Assembly: GCF_023101765.2 (NCBI RefSeq)
Contig: NC_064225.1
Span: 5,208,001-5,272,000 of the forward strand
Reading direction: 5' to 3'
From: Spodoptera frugiperda
Lineage: Eukaryota > Arthropoda > Insecta > Lepidoptera > Noctuidae
DNA: 64,000 nucleotides
Made by a program: the position numbers and the translations under genes. The notes below the pieces were generated by a model, which had not been told where the DNA came from, did no database searches, and saw nothing but the letters and a program-made list of their open reading frames with translations. Numbering within the stretch: the first letter of the stretch is position 1; every line of letters begins with the position of its first letter. This document shows, one piece after another, positions 39,401-54,400 of this stretch.

Positions 39401-42400
39401 GTACACGGTGTGCTGGTGTAGTAGGTTTTACGTCTATATAAAAGAATGAATACTCACATGCACAGCAGTTTGAGCACGTCCCTGGCGGCCTTGAGTCCGC
39501 CGGTGTCGTCCCCCACGTACACGATGTGCTGGTGTAGTAGGTTTTACGTCTATATAAAAGGAATGAATACTCACATGCACAGCAGTTTGAGCACGTCCCT
39601 GGCGGCCTTGAGTCCGCCGGTGTCGTCCCCCACGTACACGGTGTGCTGGTGTAGTAGGTTTTACGTCTATATAAAAGGAATGAATACTCACATGCACAGC
39701 AGTTTGAGCACGTCCCTGGCGGCCTTGAGTCCGCCGGTGTCGTCCCCCACGTACACGGTGTGCTGGTGTAGTAGGTTTTACGTCTATATAAAAGGAATGA
39801 ATACTCACATGCACAGCAGTTTGAGCACGTCCCTGGCGGCCTTGAGTCCGCCGGTGTCGTCCCCCACGTACACGATGTGCTGGTGCAGCAAGTTCGAACG
39901 GCGCGGGATCTCTACCCATGCTGCGGAGATAAAAATATAGGTACTAATGTAATATAAATAACTTGTGGGTTTATATTGTGGGATTATAGTAGTATAGGTG
40001 GGCTTTTTAATCCTCAAAGGTAAGCAGAAGTGCACATTTCATAATTTAATATTGATTTTTGGCTAGCTATGTTATGAATGAGTCTATAATATATGTATAA
40101 TGAGTATATAATATATTGGGCACGACTCGGTGTAATTAATGTCAATAATGTTATAACCAATCTAGGCATCGAACCTTCTTTTCTTGCTCGGCAGTCACAC
40201 TTGTAACTCAATCAACAACGCAATTATCAATAAACGGACTGCGAACTACGTAGCGGGTTACTCCGATTCGAAAAGCAGGAGTAGGAACGGGGTGGATTTT
40301 AGTCAGTAAGAGTCTGACACTACCTTTCGCCTAGCCCAAAGCGGGAGAAGTCATTGGATGATTGCCCCCCCCCCTCCTTCAAATCAATTTCATAAGCTTA
40401 AATAATAATACAAATATTAATCTCACCTTTAGGCTGCGACTCAATAACCTCAGTATCGGTCTTGTTAAGCTCTCTGATCAGCACGAGGTCCTGTACCACC
40501 GTGGTCATGGCGCCGGAGTTCTTGCCGGAGAACGGCTCGAACAGGTGTCGCTCGCGGCAACTCACCGCCTTGTAGATGTGGTGGTCCACCGTTATACGAC
40601 ACTTGCTCTCCGACTTTAGAACGGGCCATGTTTGGAATTTCTGTAACATAATTAATAGTTTAGTTTTTATAAAGTGTATTATGATCACGGGAAAGGTAAA
40701 AAGGGGAGTGCGAGGTCGCTCTCGGACATGGTTGTCCGACTGAATCAAAAACCCCACTTCAATCATCATTGCTCAAACTAAAGACGCTATAGAAGGAATC
40801 CTTAAGAAAATAGTATTTAACTATCATAAACTTTATGCTTGCAACCATAAAGGGTACAACCATAGTCTAGCAATGGATCCAATCATATTCATTGATACAC
40901 ATAGCTTAGCAAACTTGAAAACGGACTCAGCTAATCTTTGTTTTTTATATGAAAAAAGGCGTCTTATGGATACGTGCTACAGATATGTACTAGCGATGGC
41001 TTCCCTGCTATCGACTATACAATGTGATAGGGGCGAGACTTCTAACCCGTTAAGGCTGAGTTCTACATCTAATTTTATGAACAAAAGTCGGGGGTCGAAG
41101 GGGTCTAAAAATTATGGCTATTTTTATATTTTTTTTACTTTTTTTGATATCAAAGGTTGTATGCATCGTAGAAACAAAAAAAAAAAAACGACAAACGGTA
41201 GCTAATAGTGTCCGTATTTATAATAAGTTACCGAATAGCATAAGAAATTTAAACTCTAGATTATTTAAAATTAAACTATGTAACTGGCTAAATACAAATA
41301 ACTTCTATAGTCTTAAGGAATTTATGGATAAGAAATATTAATGTTAGTATTAAGTTGAAGATTTGCATGCTAAGTACACTTTTAGCAAAACATGTAAGCT
41401 CATTTTATATTGTAACACCATTTATACCATGTTTTACGCAAATAAATATATATTATATTATTATTATTATAATAACCTTGGCTAACTAATTCATTACTTT
41501 TTTCATATGTTTGATAATGTTTTGGTGAGAAAAAAAATCATTTGTGAATTATTTTTACCGAAAAAATCACTATTTTTCAATATTTTCAATTAGGGGTTCA
41601 ACCCCCCATATTATTTTTTTTGTCGATAAAATTAGATGTAGTACTCAGCCTTAACGGGTTAGAAGTCCCACCCCTATCATCTACATTGTCCCATCCCCAT
41701 CTACATTGTATAGCTGAGAGATAGCGCGAGATGCGCATCTTCCTCGCTTAGCTACATGGCTTAATATCAGTGGAAACGGTCGCATAGTTTCACAGCTTAG
41801 CTATTACACCTTCGTAGCATAGCTACAGCACAGAAAACCCTAATGTAGAGGAGATCCATAGTCCAGTAATAGACTGTTATAATTAGCTATTGATAATTAA
41901 ACTTGGACCTTTATTTAAGTAACAAAAGTAATACTCACGCTCTGAAAGTCGTATCTCACAGTTTGCAATATAGACATATACTTGTATCGGTTGGTGCATT
42001 GTGAAAGATCCCTTGTTTTCACTAGGATAAGGCTCGTATTCTCTTGGCCGCGGACCGTGTAGTCCACGCTACATGTGCCGTGGATGTCTTGCTGTGTAGA
42101 GAAATGAAAAAAAAACATGTAAAAAAAAACTTTTAACTATTGAAGGGATAGGCAGAGGTGTCAGGGTCCAGGGCCCATTTTAGGCTTTCTGGTACTACTG
42201 AGAATTTTCAAATCCAAGTACTTTGCTTGTACTGGAAATCGAATGCGAGATCCTTTACTCGGTAGTAGCATCGGTAACTACTGGGTAGTGTTGTTGACTA
42301 GTGCAACATTTTCAAAATCTGTTGTGGTTGCCTGACTGAGTAATCGAACCAGCTCAATTGTAAATATATTTTCACTAACAAGGCTTCACTAACAAACATT

Positions 42401-45400
42401 TCACACATATTTCTATGAAGCAACTTGGTATAGGTAATCAGTTCATTTAAAATTTAAATAATATTAACCGTTCATACCTCAACTCCTTTGAAGTTGATAT
42501 CGAACCTCTTCATGGTATTCTGGAAGAGAGTCAGGATGGCTCTCTTGAAGTTAAGTACCCAGTCCTCTTCCTCCGGCTCCGGACATATCTCTGACACGAT
42601 ACCATCGTGGAAGGCGAACCTGGAAGAGAAAAACAACACTATTGCTTAGAACTATAAATACACAACATAACATATGTATGGATTATGAATATATTTTATA
42701 AGTAACGACACGCGTTTTATCCCCGAATAGGTGGGCATAGGTGCACTTGCACATTACGGCACGTAATACCTCTATACAATGTACAGTGTACACCCACTTT
42801 TCACCATTTGTGTTATAAGGCCCATGTAATAGGGAGTGTGCCTTTTGCCATATTTTATATTAGAGGTTTGTTGCTATTATCTGGGCAGAAATCTAAACTT
42901 CATGCCATTGTGGCGACACGCGACAAGTGACAGATGACTGAAGTCGCACATGTATGATCGACGAGCAAATTAACGGATTACGTTATAAATGCTACATCGC
43001 ACATATGAAGTTTACAACGTCACGTCAACGTCACGCCGTTTATCCCCGAAGCGGTAGGCAGAGGTGCACATCACGGCACGTAATGCCGCTATACAATATA
43101 CATAATTAACCATTTGTGTCATAAGTCCCATGTAATAGGGGGTGAGCCTATTGCCATATCTGGCGAAATTAAACCTTCAGTCCCATTTGGGGCTATTCAA
43201 CTAAAGAAGCAATTATTTGCTTGGCAATTACACTTGCTACATGTTCAATGAGACAGTTACTAATTAAAAAAAGTATTCAATTATTACTCACCTAAGATCA
43301 AAGAGTGAGACAGCATGAATGAACTTCTCAGCTCTCTCCACCGGGTAGTTCTCATCTTGATCTATCAGGGTAACATCTGTCAGCTGCAGGAGACCCTCAC
43401 ATGGTGTTATAAATTGAATTTTAGGCTGTAACAGATAAAGTACATATTTCAATGAATCATATTTCCTAGTTTGATAGTGTGATAACCTTTTAGAGAAGAT
43501 ATGATGAGATAATGTATAGGAAATGTGGAATTTCCGTTTCAAATTGATATTGTGTTTATGAGATGGGTATTATTATTGGATTTTCCTTATTAAATATTGA
43601 TTAGGGTCTACTATTATTGTATTGTATTGTATAGCTCTGTTTCAAAGAGAAATTCTGAAAAAACACACTGATTGTACACAATAATTTTGTCAACAGTGTT
43701 AATTTTCCTAACAATACTTAAACTTCTATCCCCCAAAAAGCCCGACCCTTGTAATGCCACTTGTGTTTGGGGTATCTAGGGGCGGTGGCGATTGCTTACC
43801 ATCAGGTGATCCATAGGCTTGTTTACCAATTACACTCTGATCAAATTCTGTTTTTTTTATGGCATAAGCTGTTATGCCATAAAAAAAACAGAATTTTGAA
43901 AGAACCTACATGCAGAAAGTTAATAAATATAAAAAAAGTAACTTACCACAGCCCTAACATCCAGTGTGGACCGGTTATTACTGGATCCAGCGAAGTAGGT
44001 CTCGACATTGACCTGGTACTCATAGTGGTAGATTACATCTAGTAAATACTTGAACTTCTCTGGCTCTGGAATACAATTAAGACAGTATTTAATTAAAAAA
44101 CATAATATTGTAACTATTTCATTTTGTTAAATTGTGATAAAAAAATTTCAGATTTAAACTTTATACTAACTATACTTAGGGTCTGTTTCACAATATCTGG
44201 AAAGCGGTTAAGATAAATTTGAATTAAGAACGTAATTTGTGTGAACTATCTTTTATATAAGTTTATTGGGTACTTATAAATTAAATATGGAGGCGGTGAA
44301 ACAGGCACTTATTCTGTCAGATTAAAAATAATTCAAAAGTGTTTGTGCTTTATAAAGCTATTCTGAAGAAAACATTGAAATTATGTCAGGACCTAGTCTA
44401 TTAACCAAAACATACAATAAATTAACAATGTTTCAATATCTGAGATGGATTAAAAAGTGTGTGAAACTATAAAAACATATTTCAACTAATAATTATCACA
44501 TTAAGGTGATAACTATTCTAGATCTACAAAGTTATATTACCTAAAAAAGAACAAAGTATTAAAATTGCTCTCTATTAGAAACGAATAAGAGTTGAAAACT
44601 AAAAGTAGTTAATATAAACTTACCGTTACATGTCGGTGATCCACATATGTACGGATCCTTCAGGGAATCTGAGAAAAGAAATTATCAAATAAATAAAATA
44701 TGTCACTATTTCAAGAATCTCAGTTAATTTCCTGTATTTTGGAAACTAGAAAACATTAAATTCTTAAGATTTTTCTTTGTAAACGCCGTTTGTTTACAAA
44801 ACAAACTGAACAGCCGTCAAATTGGAATAGGCCTGTCAATTTGACAATGACGGCAACGTTTCTTCTTACGCATTTGTATTTGAGTTAGTATTTAAAACTT
44901 AAAAAAAATTATCTACAAAATAATATCGTTCCTGCTACTATTTACATAAAACATATTTCAGTACAAGTTAAATAAAATCAACAACGAAAACAATCTTACT
45001 ATTTTATTTTTGATTTTAAAAAATATTACATGTTGTTGTTTGTACCTGGACATTATTCAGTTGAAAGAAGCCCATTAAGAATATAAATAATCTTTAATGA
45101 ACCTTAATCTATATACTTTAGAATATAATATCATTTAGTTTACATCTAGTAAGAGTAAATAAACTACCAACAAAGTATATGCCAGGGCCAGATCAGTGAG
45201 ATATCAGTGATAGGCACATCCTTCATTAAAGTAAAGACTAATAAACATTAAAGACATAATAATATGTCACAAGTCACTCTGTTATCTCTAGAACCTGGTC
45301 CATTGAGTATTTACATCGATTTAATCATCCTCATTGACAATTAATGAACGTATATACACGTGTTCAATTAGTTCTGACTTTAAACCATTTGCTGTGCTGA

Positions 45401-48400
45401 TTATGCCCTTTATTGTATTGTTAAGTATGGAATAATAAGGGTCAAATATTTATTTGATAAGTCCACACAGTTTGTCCTAAAACAATCAATGTGACGTAAT
45501 AAAGTCCGATTTATTCGTCACTAGCTTTTGCCCGCGACTTCGTTCGCGTGGAATAGTGACTTCCGGCAAATTTTTGGTTTTAACCACATAGTTCCCGATC
45601 TCGCGGGTTCTCTTCAAAAATGAGATGTGGAAGATATTCCAGGGAACTCTTCAAAAATCAACATAATGAGCTCTGCGTTTGAATTTAATAGATGTATACT
45701 CACTTAGGGCATTGAAAAAATAGTTTAAAAACGGACTTAAACTAACTTAAAACTAAAGAAAGCTACGAATTACGAATTTATAACAATTAAAAAAGAAACT
45801 ATATTACAACCTATCCTCTATGCTATAATAACCAAGCTTAAACTAAATAATTTAAAAGAAACGACTTAAATCTAATCTAATTAATTTATAAATTAGATTT
45901 ACAATTTTATTAAAAAAACTAACTACAGTAACTACTAATAATCGATATCAAACTAAACCTACGTTAAATAGTTTAACCAAAAAACCAGGAAAACCCAACA
46001 AATAAACTTATTAATTGACAAATACAAACGAAACCAATTTAGAATATACGAAACAGCAGGACCACTACAGACAAATAATCATACGACTGATAATACACTT
46101 TTTCTACGATAGTACCGAAGCGCTCGGCCGATACCCAACCAAATGAATGTAACGAAACCATAGCGCGATCTATTTCGATCCCAACGCCATCTATCGAGGA
46201 TAAAGACAACTTGGATTATTTATTTATACTCCGTTCGGGCATTTTCTTTGTACTAAAAGTTTAATTATATTGATATTATTTTTTTCATACCTTTTTACTA
46301 TTTATTTACTTTTTTCGATGAATTAAAACAATAACATGAACCGAAGTCGTGTAACGATCGACATAGAATTATCTATACTCCGTTAGAGCATTTTCTTTGT
46401 ACTAAATGTTTTATTATATTGATATTATTTTTTTCATACCTTTTTATTATTTATTTACTTTTTTTCGATGAATTAAAACAATAACATGAACCGAAGTCGT
46501 GTAACGATCGACATAGAATTATTTATAAATAATTTATTTCTTATTTTTATTTTTTTATTTTTGAAATAAAAATATATCTATGTCCTTTCTAAGGTTCTAA
46601 ACTATATCTGTACCAAATTTCAACCAAATCCGTCAAATAGTTGCGGAGATTAATGGTATAAGCATAGAATGTTCGACGTGATTCTTTAATTTGACATAAC
46701 TTTTTTATTTATGAACCGATTGACATGAAACAAACACTAAATGTAAATTTAAGCATCCCACAATATATTCGTGAAAACCGCATCCAACTCGGATCAGCCG
46801 TTTCTGAGATTAGCGCGCACAGACGAACAGACAAACAGACAAACAGACAAACAGACAAACAGACAAACAGACAAAAAAAAGTTAATTACATTTTTGGGTT
46901 CGACATCGACATTACAATAACCCCTGCTATTTTTTTTATTTTTATTTTCAATGTACAGACAGCACTTTTCTACGATTTTATTATATGTATAGATAGCTTT
47001 TGCCCGCGACTTCGTTCGCGTGGAATAGTGACTTCCGGCAAATTTTTGGTTTTAACCACATAGTTCCCGATCTCGCGGGTTCTCTTCAAAAATGAGATGT
47101 GGAAGATATTCCAGGGAACTCTTCAAAAATCAACATAATGAGCTCTGCGTTTGAATTTAATAGATGTATACTCACTTAGGGCATTGAAAAAATAGTTTAA
47201 AAACGGACTTAAACTAACTTAAAACTAAAGAAAGCTACGAATTACGAATTTATAACAATTAAAAAAGAAACTATATTACAACCTATCCTCTATGCTATAA
47301 TAACCAAGCTTAAACTAAATAATTTAAAAGAAACGACTTAAATCTAATCTAATTAATTTATAAATTAGATTTACAATTTTATTAAAAAAACTAACTACAG
47401 TAACTACTAATAATCGATATCAAACTAAACCTACGTTAAATAGTTTAACCAAAAAACCAGGAAAACCCAACAAATAAACTTATTAATTGACAAATACAAC
47501 GACGAAACCAATTTAGAATATACGAAACAGCAGGACCACTACAGACAAATAATCATACGACTGATAATACACTTTTTCTACGATAGTACCGAAGCGCTCG
47601 GCCGATACCCAACCAAATGAATGTAACGAAACCATAGCGCGATCTATTTCGATCCCAACGCCATCTATCGAGGATAAAGACAACTTGGATTATTTATTTA
47701 TACTCCGTTCGGGCATTTTCTTTGTACTAAAAGTTTAATTATATTGATATTATTTTTTTCATACCTTTTTACTATTTATTTACTTTTTTCGATGAATTAA
47801 AACAATAACATGAACCGAAGTCGTGTAACGATCGACATAGAATTATCTATACTCCGTTAGAGCATTTTCTTTGTACTAAATGTTTTATTATATTGATATT
47901 ATTTTTTTCATACCTTTTTATTATTTATTTACTTTTTTCGATAAATTAAAACAATAACATGAACCGAAGTCGTGTAACGATCGACATAGAATTATTTATA
48001 AATAATTTATTTCTTATTTTTATTTTTTTATTTTTGAAATAAAAATATATCTATGTCCTTTCTAAGGTTCTAAACTATATCTGTACCAAATTTCAACCAA
48101 ATCCGTCAAATAGTTGCGGAGATTAATGGTATAAGCATAGAATGTTCGACGTGATTCTTTAATTTGACATAACTTTTTTATTTATGAACCGATTGACATG
48201 AAACAAACACTAAATGTAAATTTAAGCATCCCACAATATATTCGTGAAAACCGCATCCAACTCGGATCAGCCGTTTCTGAGATTAGCGCGCACAGACGAA
48301 CAGACAAACAGACAAACAGACAAACAGACAAATAGACAAAAAAAAAGTTAATTACATTTTTGGGTTCGACATCGACATTACAATAACCCCTGCTATTTTT

Positions 48401-51400
48401 TTTATTTTTATTTTCAATGTACAGACAGCACTTTTCTACGATTTTATTATATGTATAGATAAAGTTCGAAAGGTAAGTATTATATTTGTGACCTGCATAA
48501 GTGAATTAATGTTGTATTCTTTCTTTGCTCATCCTTGAGAAAAAATAAAAATTTTAGGGTGTTACAGGGCAGGCCTAAAAATCACATCTTTCTTTTTTTA
48601 AAACTTTGCCTACTACACAAGATTTTCTCCTATGTCTCGGGTGTGTTTACAAATTTACAAGTTCACATGCACAAGACACCCAGACCCGAAACAATAATTT
48701 GTGGATCACACAAAGAGTTGCTTCGTACGGGAAACCCGATACACGTTGCGCGGCAGTCGGTCGCCCAGCCACCGCACCAACCGTGCAGTCAATACCATAA
48801 GAATAATCTTTCAAATGTTAAGTCTATCCCTAAACTAAACTCCATATTTCACACATCACCCTTGTAAGTAACCAAAAGCCTATGAAAACACTAGACTAAA
48901 GAAGATTAGGTACGGTACTTTAATAAATAGTCACTTTCACAGCAAAAGTTGACGTAAAATGTATGGGGAGAGTTCTATGTCTCTGGCCGTGATTTATGTT
49001 GTGACATAAATCAAGGGATGATACGAACAGATTTACTCGTACCTACTAGAAGACGAGATATATAGTGAATTTTAGTGAGCCTTACTTTGACCTTTTTAGA
49101 TTTTTCTCTTTAGGTGCTTTCAATTAGTCGGTTGGTAATGGACTTCATATTTCTTTTAGGTATGGGATATAGAGACAAACAAACGAACTGGTGATTCTTA
49201 TGATAGGAGGTAGTAATTGTTTTGTCACCGGTGAGTTCGTTTACTCGAGTGCTCAGTAACCCTCTTGTTTTCAGAGAAGGAGTGTGTGGTTATAGTCAGT
49301 AAGAGTCCGATATTACCTGCTGTCTGACTGACATCATAAGAAAAAAGATATCCATGAGGATTTCCACGCGGTAAAAAAAGGAGGTTGGTAAGTGATTAGG
49401 TAGTAGACCCATGAAGATCGGCAACGCCAGATGAGTCAAAATTACAAGTGCGTTTCTGATTTTGTAGACAAATACTAGTTGTACGACTATTCTCTTTGAA
49501 GGTCTAAAGATCATATCGGTAAAGGTTTGTATACCTACTGTTAACAGGTGGTTTAGGTGTCCTGAAGGCGTATGTCCTCTTATTTGGGTGGCAAAAAAGC
49601 GACTGCTCACCATCAGGTGATCTGTCTGCTCGTTTACTGGCTTATACGCAAAGTCAAAGTTTGTAAAGATAAACTAGGTAAGTAGGTAAGTAGGTACCTA
49701 TTGATAAACTCCTTAACAAGTAAACAATAATGAATAATAATGAGTAATAGTTGTAGATGCGTAAATAAATGATGGAGGAAATACAACAAAACATACGTTT
49801 TACTTGATAAAGATAACATTATTCCGGGAATAGAGGCTGTTTTGTTTGCCTAAGTTTTAATTAAAATATCGGACCATAAGTTCTGTTTGTGTTTTGTGAG
49901 CTATGGGTAACGAATACGTAAGTTATTAATGTTTTACTGGGTTATTTATAATCGATAGGCTGGTAGGTTAAAGGTTATATATAGTTGTATGGAGTTTTTG
50001 TTAAAAACTGAGATCGGATATCGATATGAATTACACGCAAAACAATATGATCCGACAGGCAAATTATATAGGTATAGTTTTGTTTTGTTAGACAACACTC
50101 TAGTTGATAAGTTATACCTTGTAACTTTCATTAAATAAATAAATAATAATAATAGAGATACTGGATTACGACGATACGATACTGCCTCGTTGGTCAAGTG
50201 GTCGCAAGTGTGACTGTAGGATAAGAGGTTCGATTCCATCGACGCTCGGGTTTGTTTCCCGGGGTCGGGAAAAGTATTACTAGGGATTTTTTCGGTTTTT
50301 CGAAGATTTCTCTTGACTTATAACACAAATTGTGAAATGTAGGTGTACATTGTATAGCGGCATTACGTGTTGTAATGTGTGCCTCTGCCTACCCCTTCGG
50401 GGTTAAAAGGCGTGACGTTATATATGTATTGTATGGGTTACGATTGGTGTATTAATTTCAGTTAGTGTTTACTAAAGTTTGGCAACTGGCTGTCTGTTGA
50501 CTGCACATAGGTATTCTAATTCAGCATCAGTTCGTCAATATTCGGAACAACCATAGCTCAGTCAGTAATATTTCGGGCCAATGAATCAGAGTGCAATTTA
50601 AATCATTGATTCGCGTGACAAGCTACGTCGGTACAGTCATGCGGATCCCTATATTTATTATACGCTTTGGATGGATCAATTTAGTTAATAATCTCATGCC
50701 CATCGACACACGGACGTACAAACGTGATGAAAGTAAAACAGAGTATTTTTGATATTGAGTTTTTAACATTTTTGAATTTTAATTTTTATTTTTTTTTGTG
50801 TTGGAGTTTGAAATACGATGATGCATTGGTAGGATTAATAGTATTAGGTTTTGTTTTGTTTCATGGGTTTTATTATTTTTTTAAGTGGGGAACATCACCC
50901 ATTGACCTCCGCAGCTCACGCAGCTGCGGACTACCTAGCGGGTTTACCGGGGTTTCGGCTCGATAAGCAGGAGTAGGAACGGGTGGTTTTTAGTTAGTAA
51001 GAGTCTGACACTACTTCTCGCCCTACCCAAGGCAGGAGATATCCTGCGATGATTATACCCCATCGAAAAATAAAACAAGTAACTTTCGTATAAGAAACAC
51101 TAAATCAAACAAATTATAATTTGGTTTTCAATTTTCAACACTAACTTATAATAACTACACAATAAATAAAATTCACGTAATTAACAAATGACCACCGAAA
51201 CTCGACCAATGAGCGTCTAGGTATTAGGCAATAAAGAGGTTAGCACCAACTAAGACCTAGGACCGTCTAATTAAACAAGTCTTCTTTGTGAGCTCGTAAA
51301 CAATACAGGGCCTAATGAGACCCGACCACGTTCGCTGTGGCATTGAATCCTAACTCTTAAGCAAGCTAAATCAATTCACTAGCCTTTTACCTACGTTGTA

Positions 51401-54400
51401 TAACTACAGTGATACATATTACAAACAGGTTGGACTTGTCTTTTTTTATGGAATAGGAGGCAAACGAGCAGTCGCGTCACCTGATGGTAAGTGATTTGTG
51501 CCGCCTATGGACACCCGCAACACCAGAAGAGTCACAGGTGCGTTGTCTTACAACACGAGAGTTATTTCACTTCAGTTTTCTATGAGGCCACCGTGCTATT
51601 AATCTAGTCTAATAATCCACGAATGGGCACTCGACTAGAGTTAGACAGATTAGGAACATGCTTTCACCATTGATAAGTTTAGTTTTCAGAGAGCAACGTA
51701 ATTTACTCTATTGTTTATCAATTATTACAATATTTCTACAGGATCAGGTTCTATTTGAGAAAAATGTTCTACGAGTAAATACTAGTCAAAGCAACGGGCA
51801 CACACCTAATTCTAGTTACCTAATAGTATCTCCAATGAATGAATTGTTTTGTAAATGTACTGTGGGTGTACCGAAGGATTTTACGTTCACGAAATTGTTT
51901 CATTTATTGGTTTGTGTTACAAAATGTCTTGAAGCTTAATTATAGCTGCATAGTGCGATTAAAATAGGTTAGGTGAGTTTCGTTAGTTTGTGGATTCTTG
52001 CCAAAGATTTAAAAGAGTCTGCTTAAACATGTTCTTGAATATTTCTTATTTTTTTCATTTAAATACTTGTAATACGATTTTCTTTTGGGGGGAAAATCAT
52101 CCAATTACTTCTTAAGCCTTGAGCGAGGCGAGATCCCAGTGTTAGACTCTTATTGACTTAAAACCATTGCGTTCCTACTCCTGCTAAAAGAGTCTGCTAA
52201 AACATGTTCTAGGCAATGAAGCTTGAATTTTTTGTTTAATTTAAATAGGTACTTGTGTACTGTCAACCCTTAGGTATATAATAACTGGTCGAACTAATTT
52301 GAATATTATTTAAAAGTTTTATTAAATTGAAACGAAAAAAGCCATTCAAAAACTTGGTTCACTTAAGCAATTATTTTTCTATTCTCAATATGTACGAGTA
52401 TTTACTTACTAAGGCACGTTGAAATTAAAACTAAAAGTTTTGTTTAATTAAATAAATCTCAGAGATATTCTAATAGTTATTTAATTAAATAATAAGTATT
52501 AGAATGGATTCCATTATTTGCGAATCTGCGGTTTCGTTACGAATTCATTTCAAAGTTTACAAATGAGTTTTAGGGCTAGATTTGGTAAGACAAATATTTG
52601 AGGTTATGGTCTATTAATAGACAGAAGACAGAGGTTATTGTCTAATATACTAGCTGTTAATCGCGGCTTCATCTGCACGGTGGAAGGAAAATAAAGTTCA
52701 TATATCACTCTCCAACCACTTGAATCCAGACACAAAAATCATACCATAAAATTGCCCTAATGCGACTTGAAAGAAATACAAACCAACACACATTCACATC
52801 TATACTACATATTAGTAAGGATTATTCTAGGTAGGGGCAACTACCCAATTGCTAGCACTGCACCAAATTATCAGCACTCTGAATAAATCGACCAATTCTA
52901 AGGTTTTCACTTGATAATTTGGGTTTCCACACTTATAAATAAATAAATGTATGTTTTTGGAATCCTGCTATTGGGAAAATCATACTTTGAGACCTCAAAT
53001 TGGTAGAAATTATGTAAACAAACATTTGTGTCTTGCGGTTTCTTCTGTTTTTGTCTGTTTCTTGTGATCGCCGGTAAGGTCACGTGTTTACATTTTATGA
53101 TATATCGTATATTTTACGAATTTAATATTGAAACTAATGATTTCTCTGATATTTGAGATAATATTTGATGATAATCTGAAGAGTAGAATTTGAGGTTTTG
53201 GTGATTAATTGGTAAAATACGTAGTGCTGATAAATGGATCGCATATTTTGTAAATTCTAAATTATCAGCACTGGTGCTGATAAATGGAAAAAAGTACATA
53301 AATACTAATTTCATATTTTTTAATGTAAATTATGTTTATTTTATGCAAAGAATTAATTTTGTTTTGTAAAAGTAGTTTATACCATCAAAATCCAAATGTT
53401 AGCATGGTGCTGATAATTGGATCAGAAGCATGCTGATAAATTGGTTTCCCTAGAATTTCATCACCTCTTCTTATTTCTTTTTATTTATTTTTTCTCTTCT
53501 TATTTTTTGTTTTATTACCAGTAATATTAGCAAAAGATTTTGTAGATGGTATGCAAGCTACGACAACTTCTATAACAAATAAACAATGTTATAATAATAC
53601 TGGAGATTATCTTAGTAGTGCGCAATTGGTATGTCTTGATAGTCAACAATATTTACTAACACCAGTCAAATTACAGGACATTTTGATTACTGAAAAAACA
53701 TCTGAACGGAAAGGTGTTAAAAAAAGAGATTGACTTGGCCATCGTACGTTATCGTGCAATAGACCATCGTAATTCGTTGTCATGAAATAGACTAAACAAT
53801 TTAATACGAGAAATGTCAACAAAAGTAGGTATATTTGTGTTTTCATGCGATGGCTAAGTCAATCTATTTTATTTAAAACGTAAAATTAATGTAATATTGA
53901 TATGATAACAATTTACATTATAACTTAAGACAGAAGGTCTCTTAAGTAGGGACTAAATAAAATAACCGACTCGGTATTACATGGATCTCATATTTTTTTA
54001 CGGTACATAAACTGATGAGGTGCGAGACTTGGATTTTTTACAGAATGTTTTTGATGGACCTATCTCACTTTTTTTGTAGATTCAATTATTTCATTAAACA
54101 ATAAAATGTAACTGCATCAATAACTTTGTAATCTCATACATTTATATGGGTTTATTGGTGTGATGAAATTGTAACTGTATCAATAACTTTCTAATCCCAT
54201 ACATTTAGGATTACAAAGTTATTGATGCAGTTGATGTATCCAAAAAAACTGGACTGAATTTACAAAATATTTGATTTTTCCCTTGATGTAGGTACTAAAT
54301 ACTAATTTTACGCAAACATCTCAACTCATCATCTCAACAGCTTCTATGACAAAATTTCGAAACTTTGACGTGTTATAATTCTTAAAGTAATGTTTAAAAT

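Noticed and set aside
39434..39940. Long open frames (161 and 164 codons) on both strands over the exon 8 array
   Set aside because: They are produced by a 117-bp period divisible by 3 and repeat the same ~39 residues. They are not in the exon's true frame and show no protein-like composition.
41114..41341. Functional small gene encoding a Lys-rich 75-residue protein
   Set aside because: The C-terminal part is a LINE reverse-transcriptase tail inside a transposable element; the start is in a T/A-rich run.
46725..47063. 112-codon plus-strand ORF
   Set aside because: Falls across the acagacaaac microsatellite and the junction of the 1.47-kb tandem repeat; no recognisable domain.
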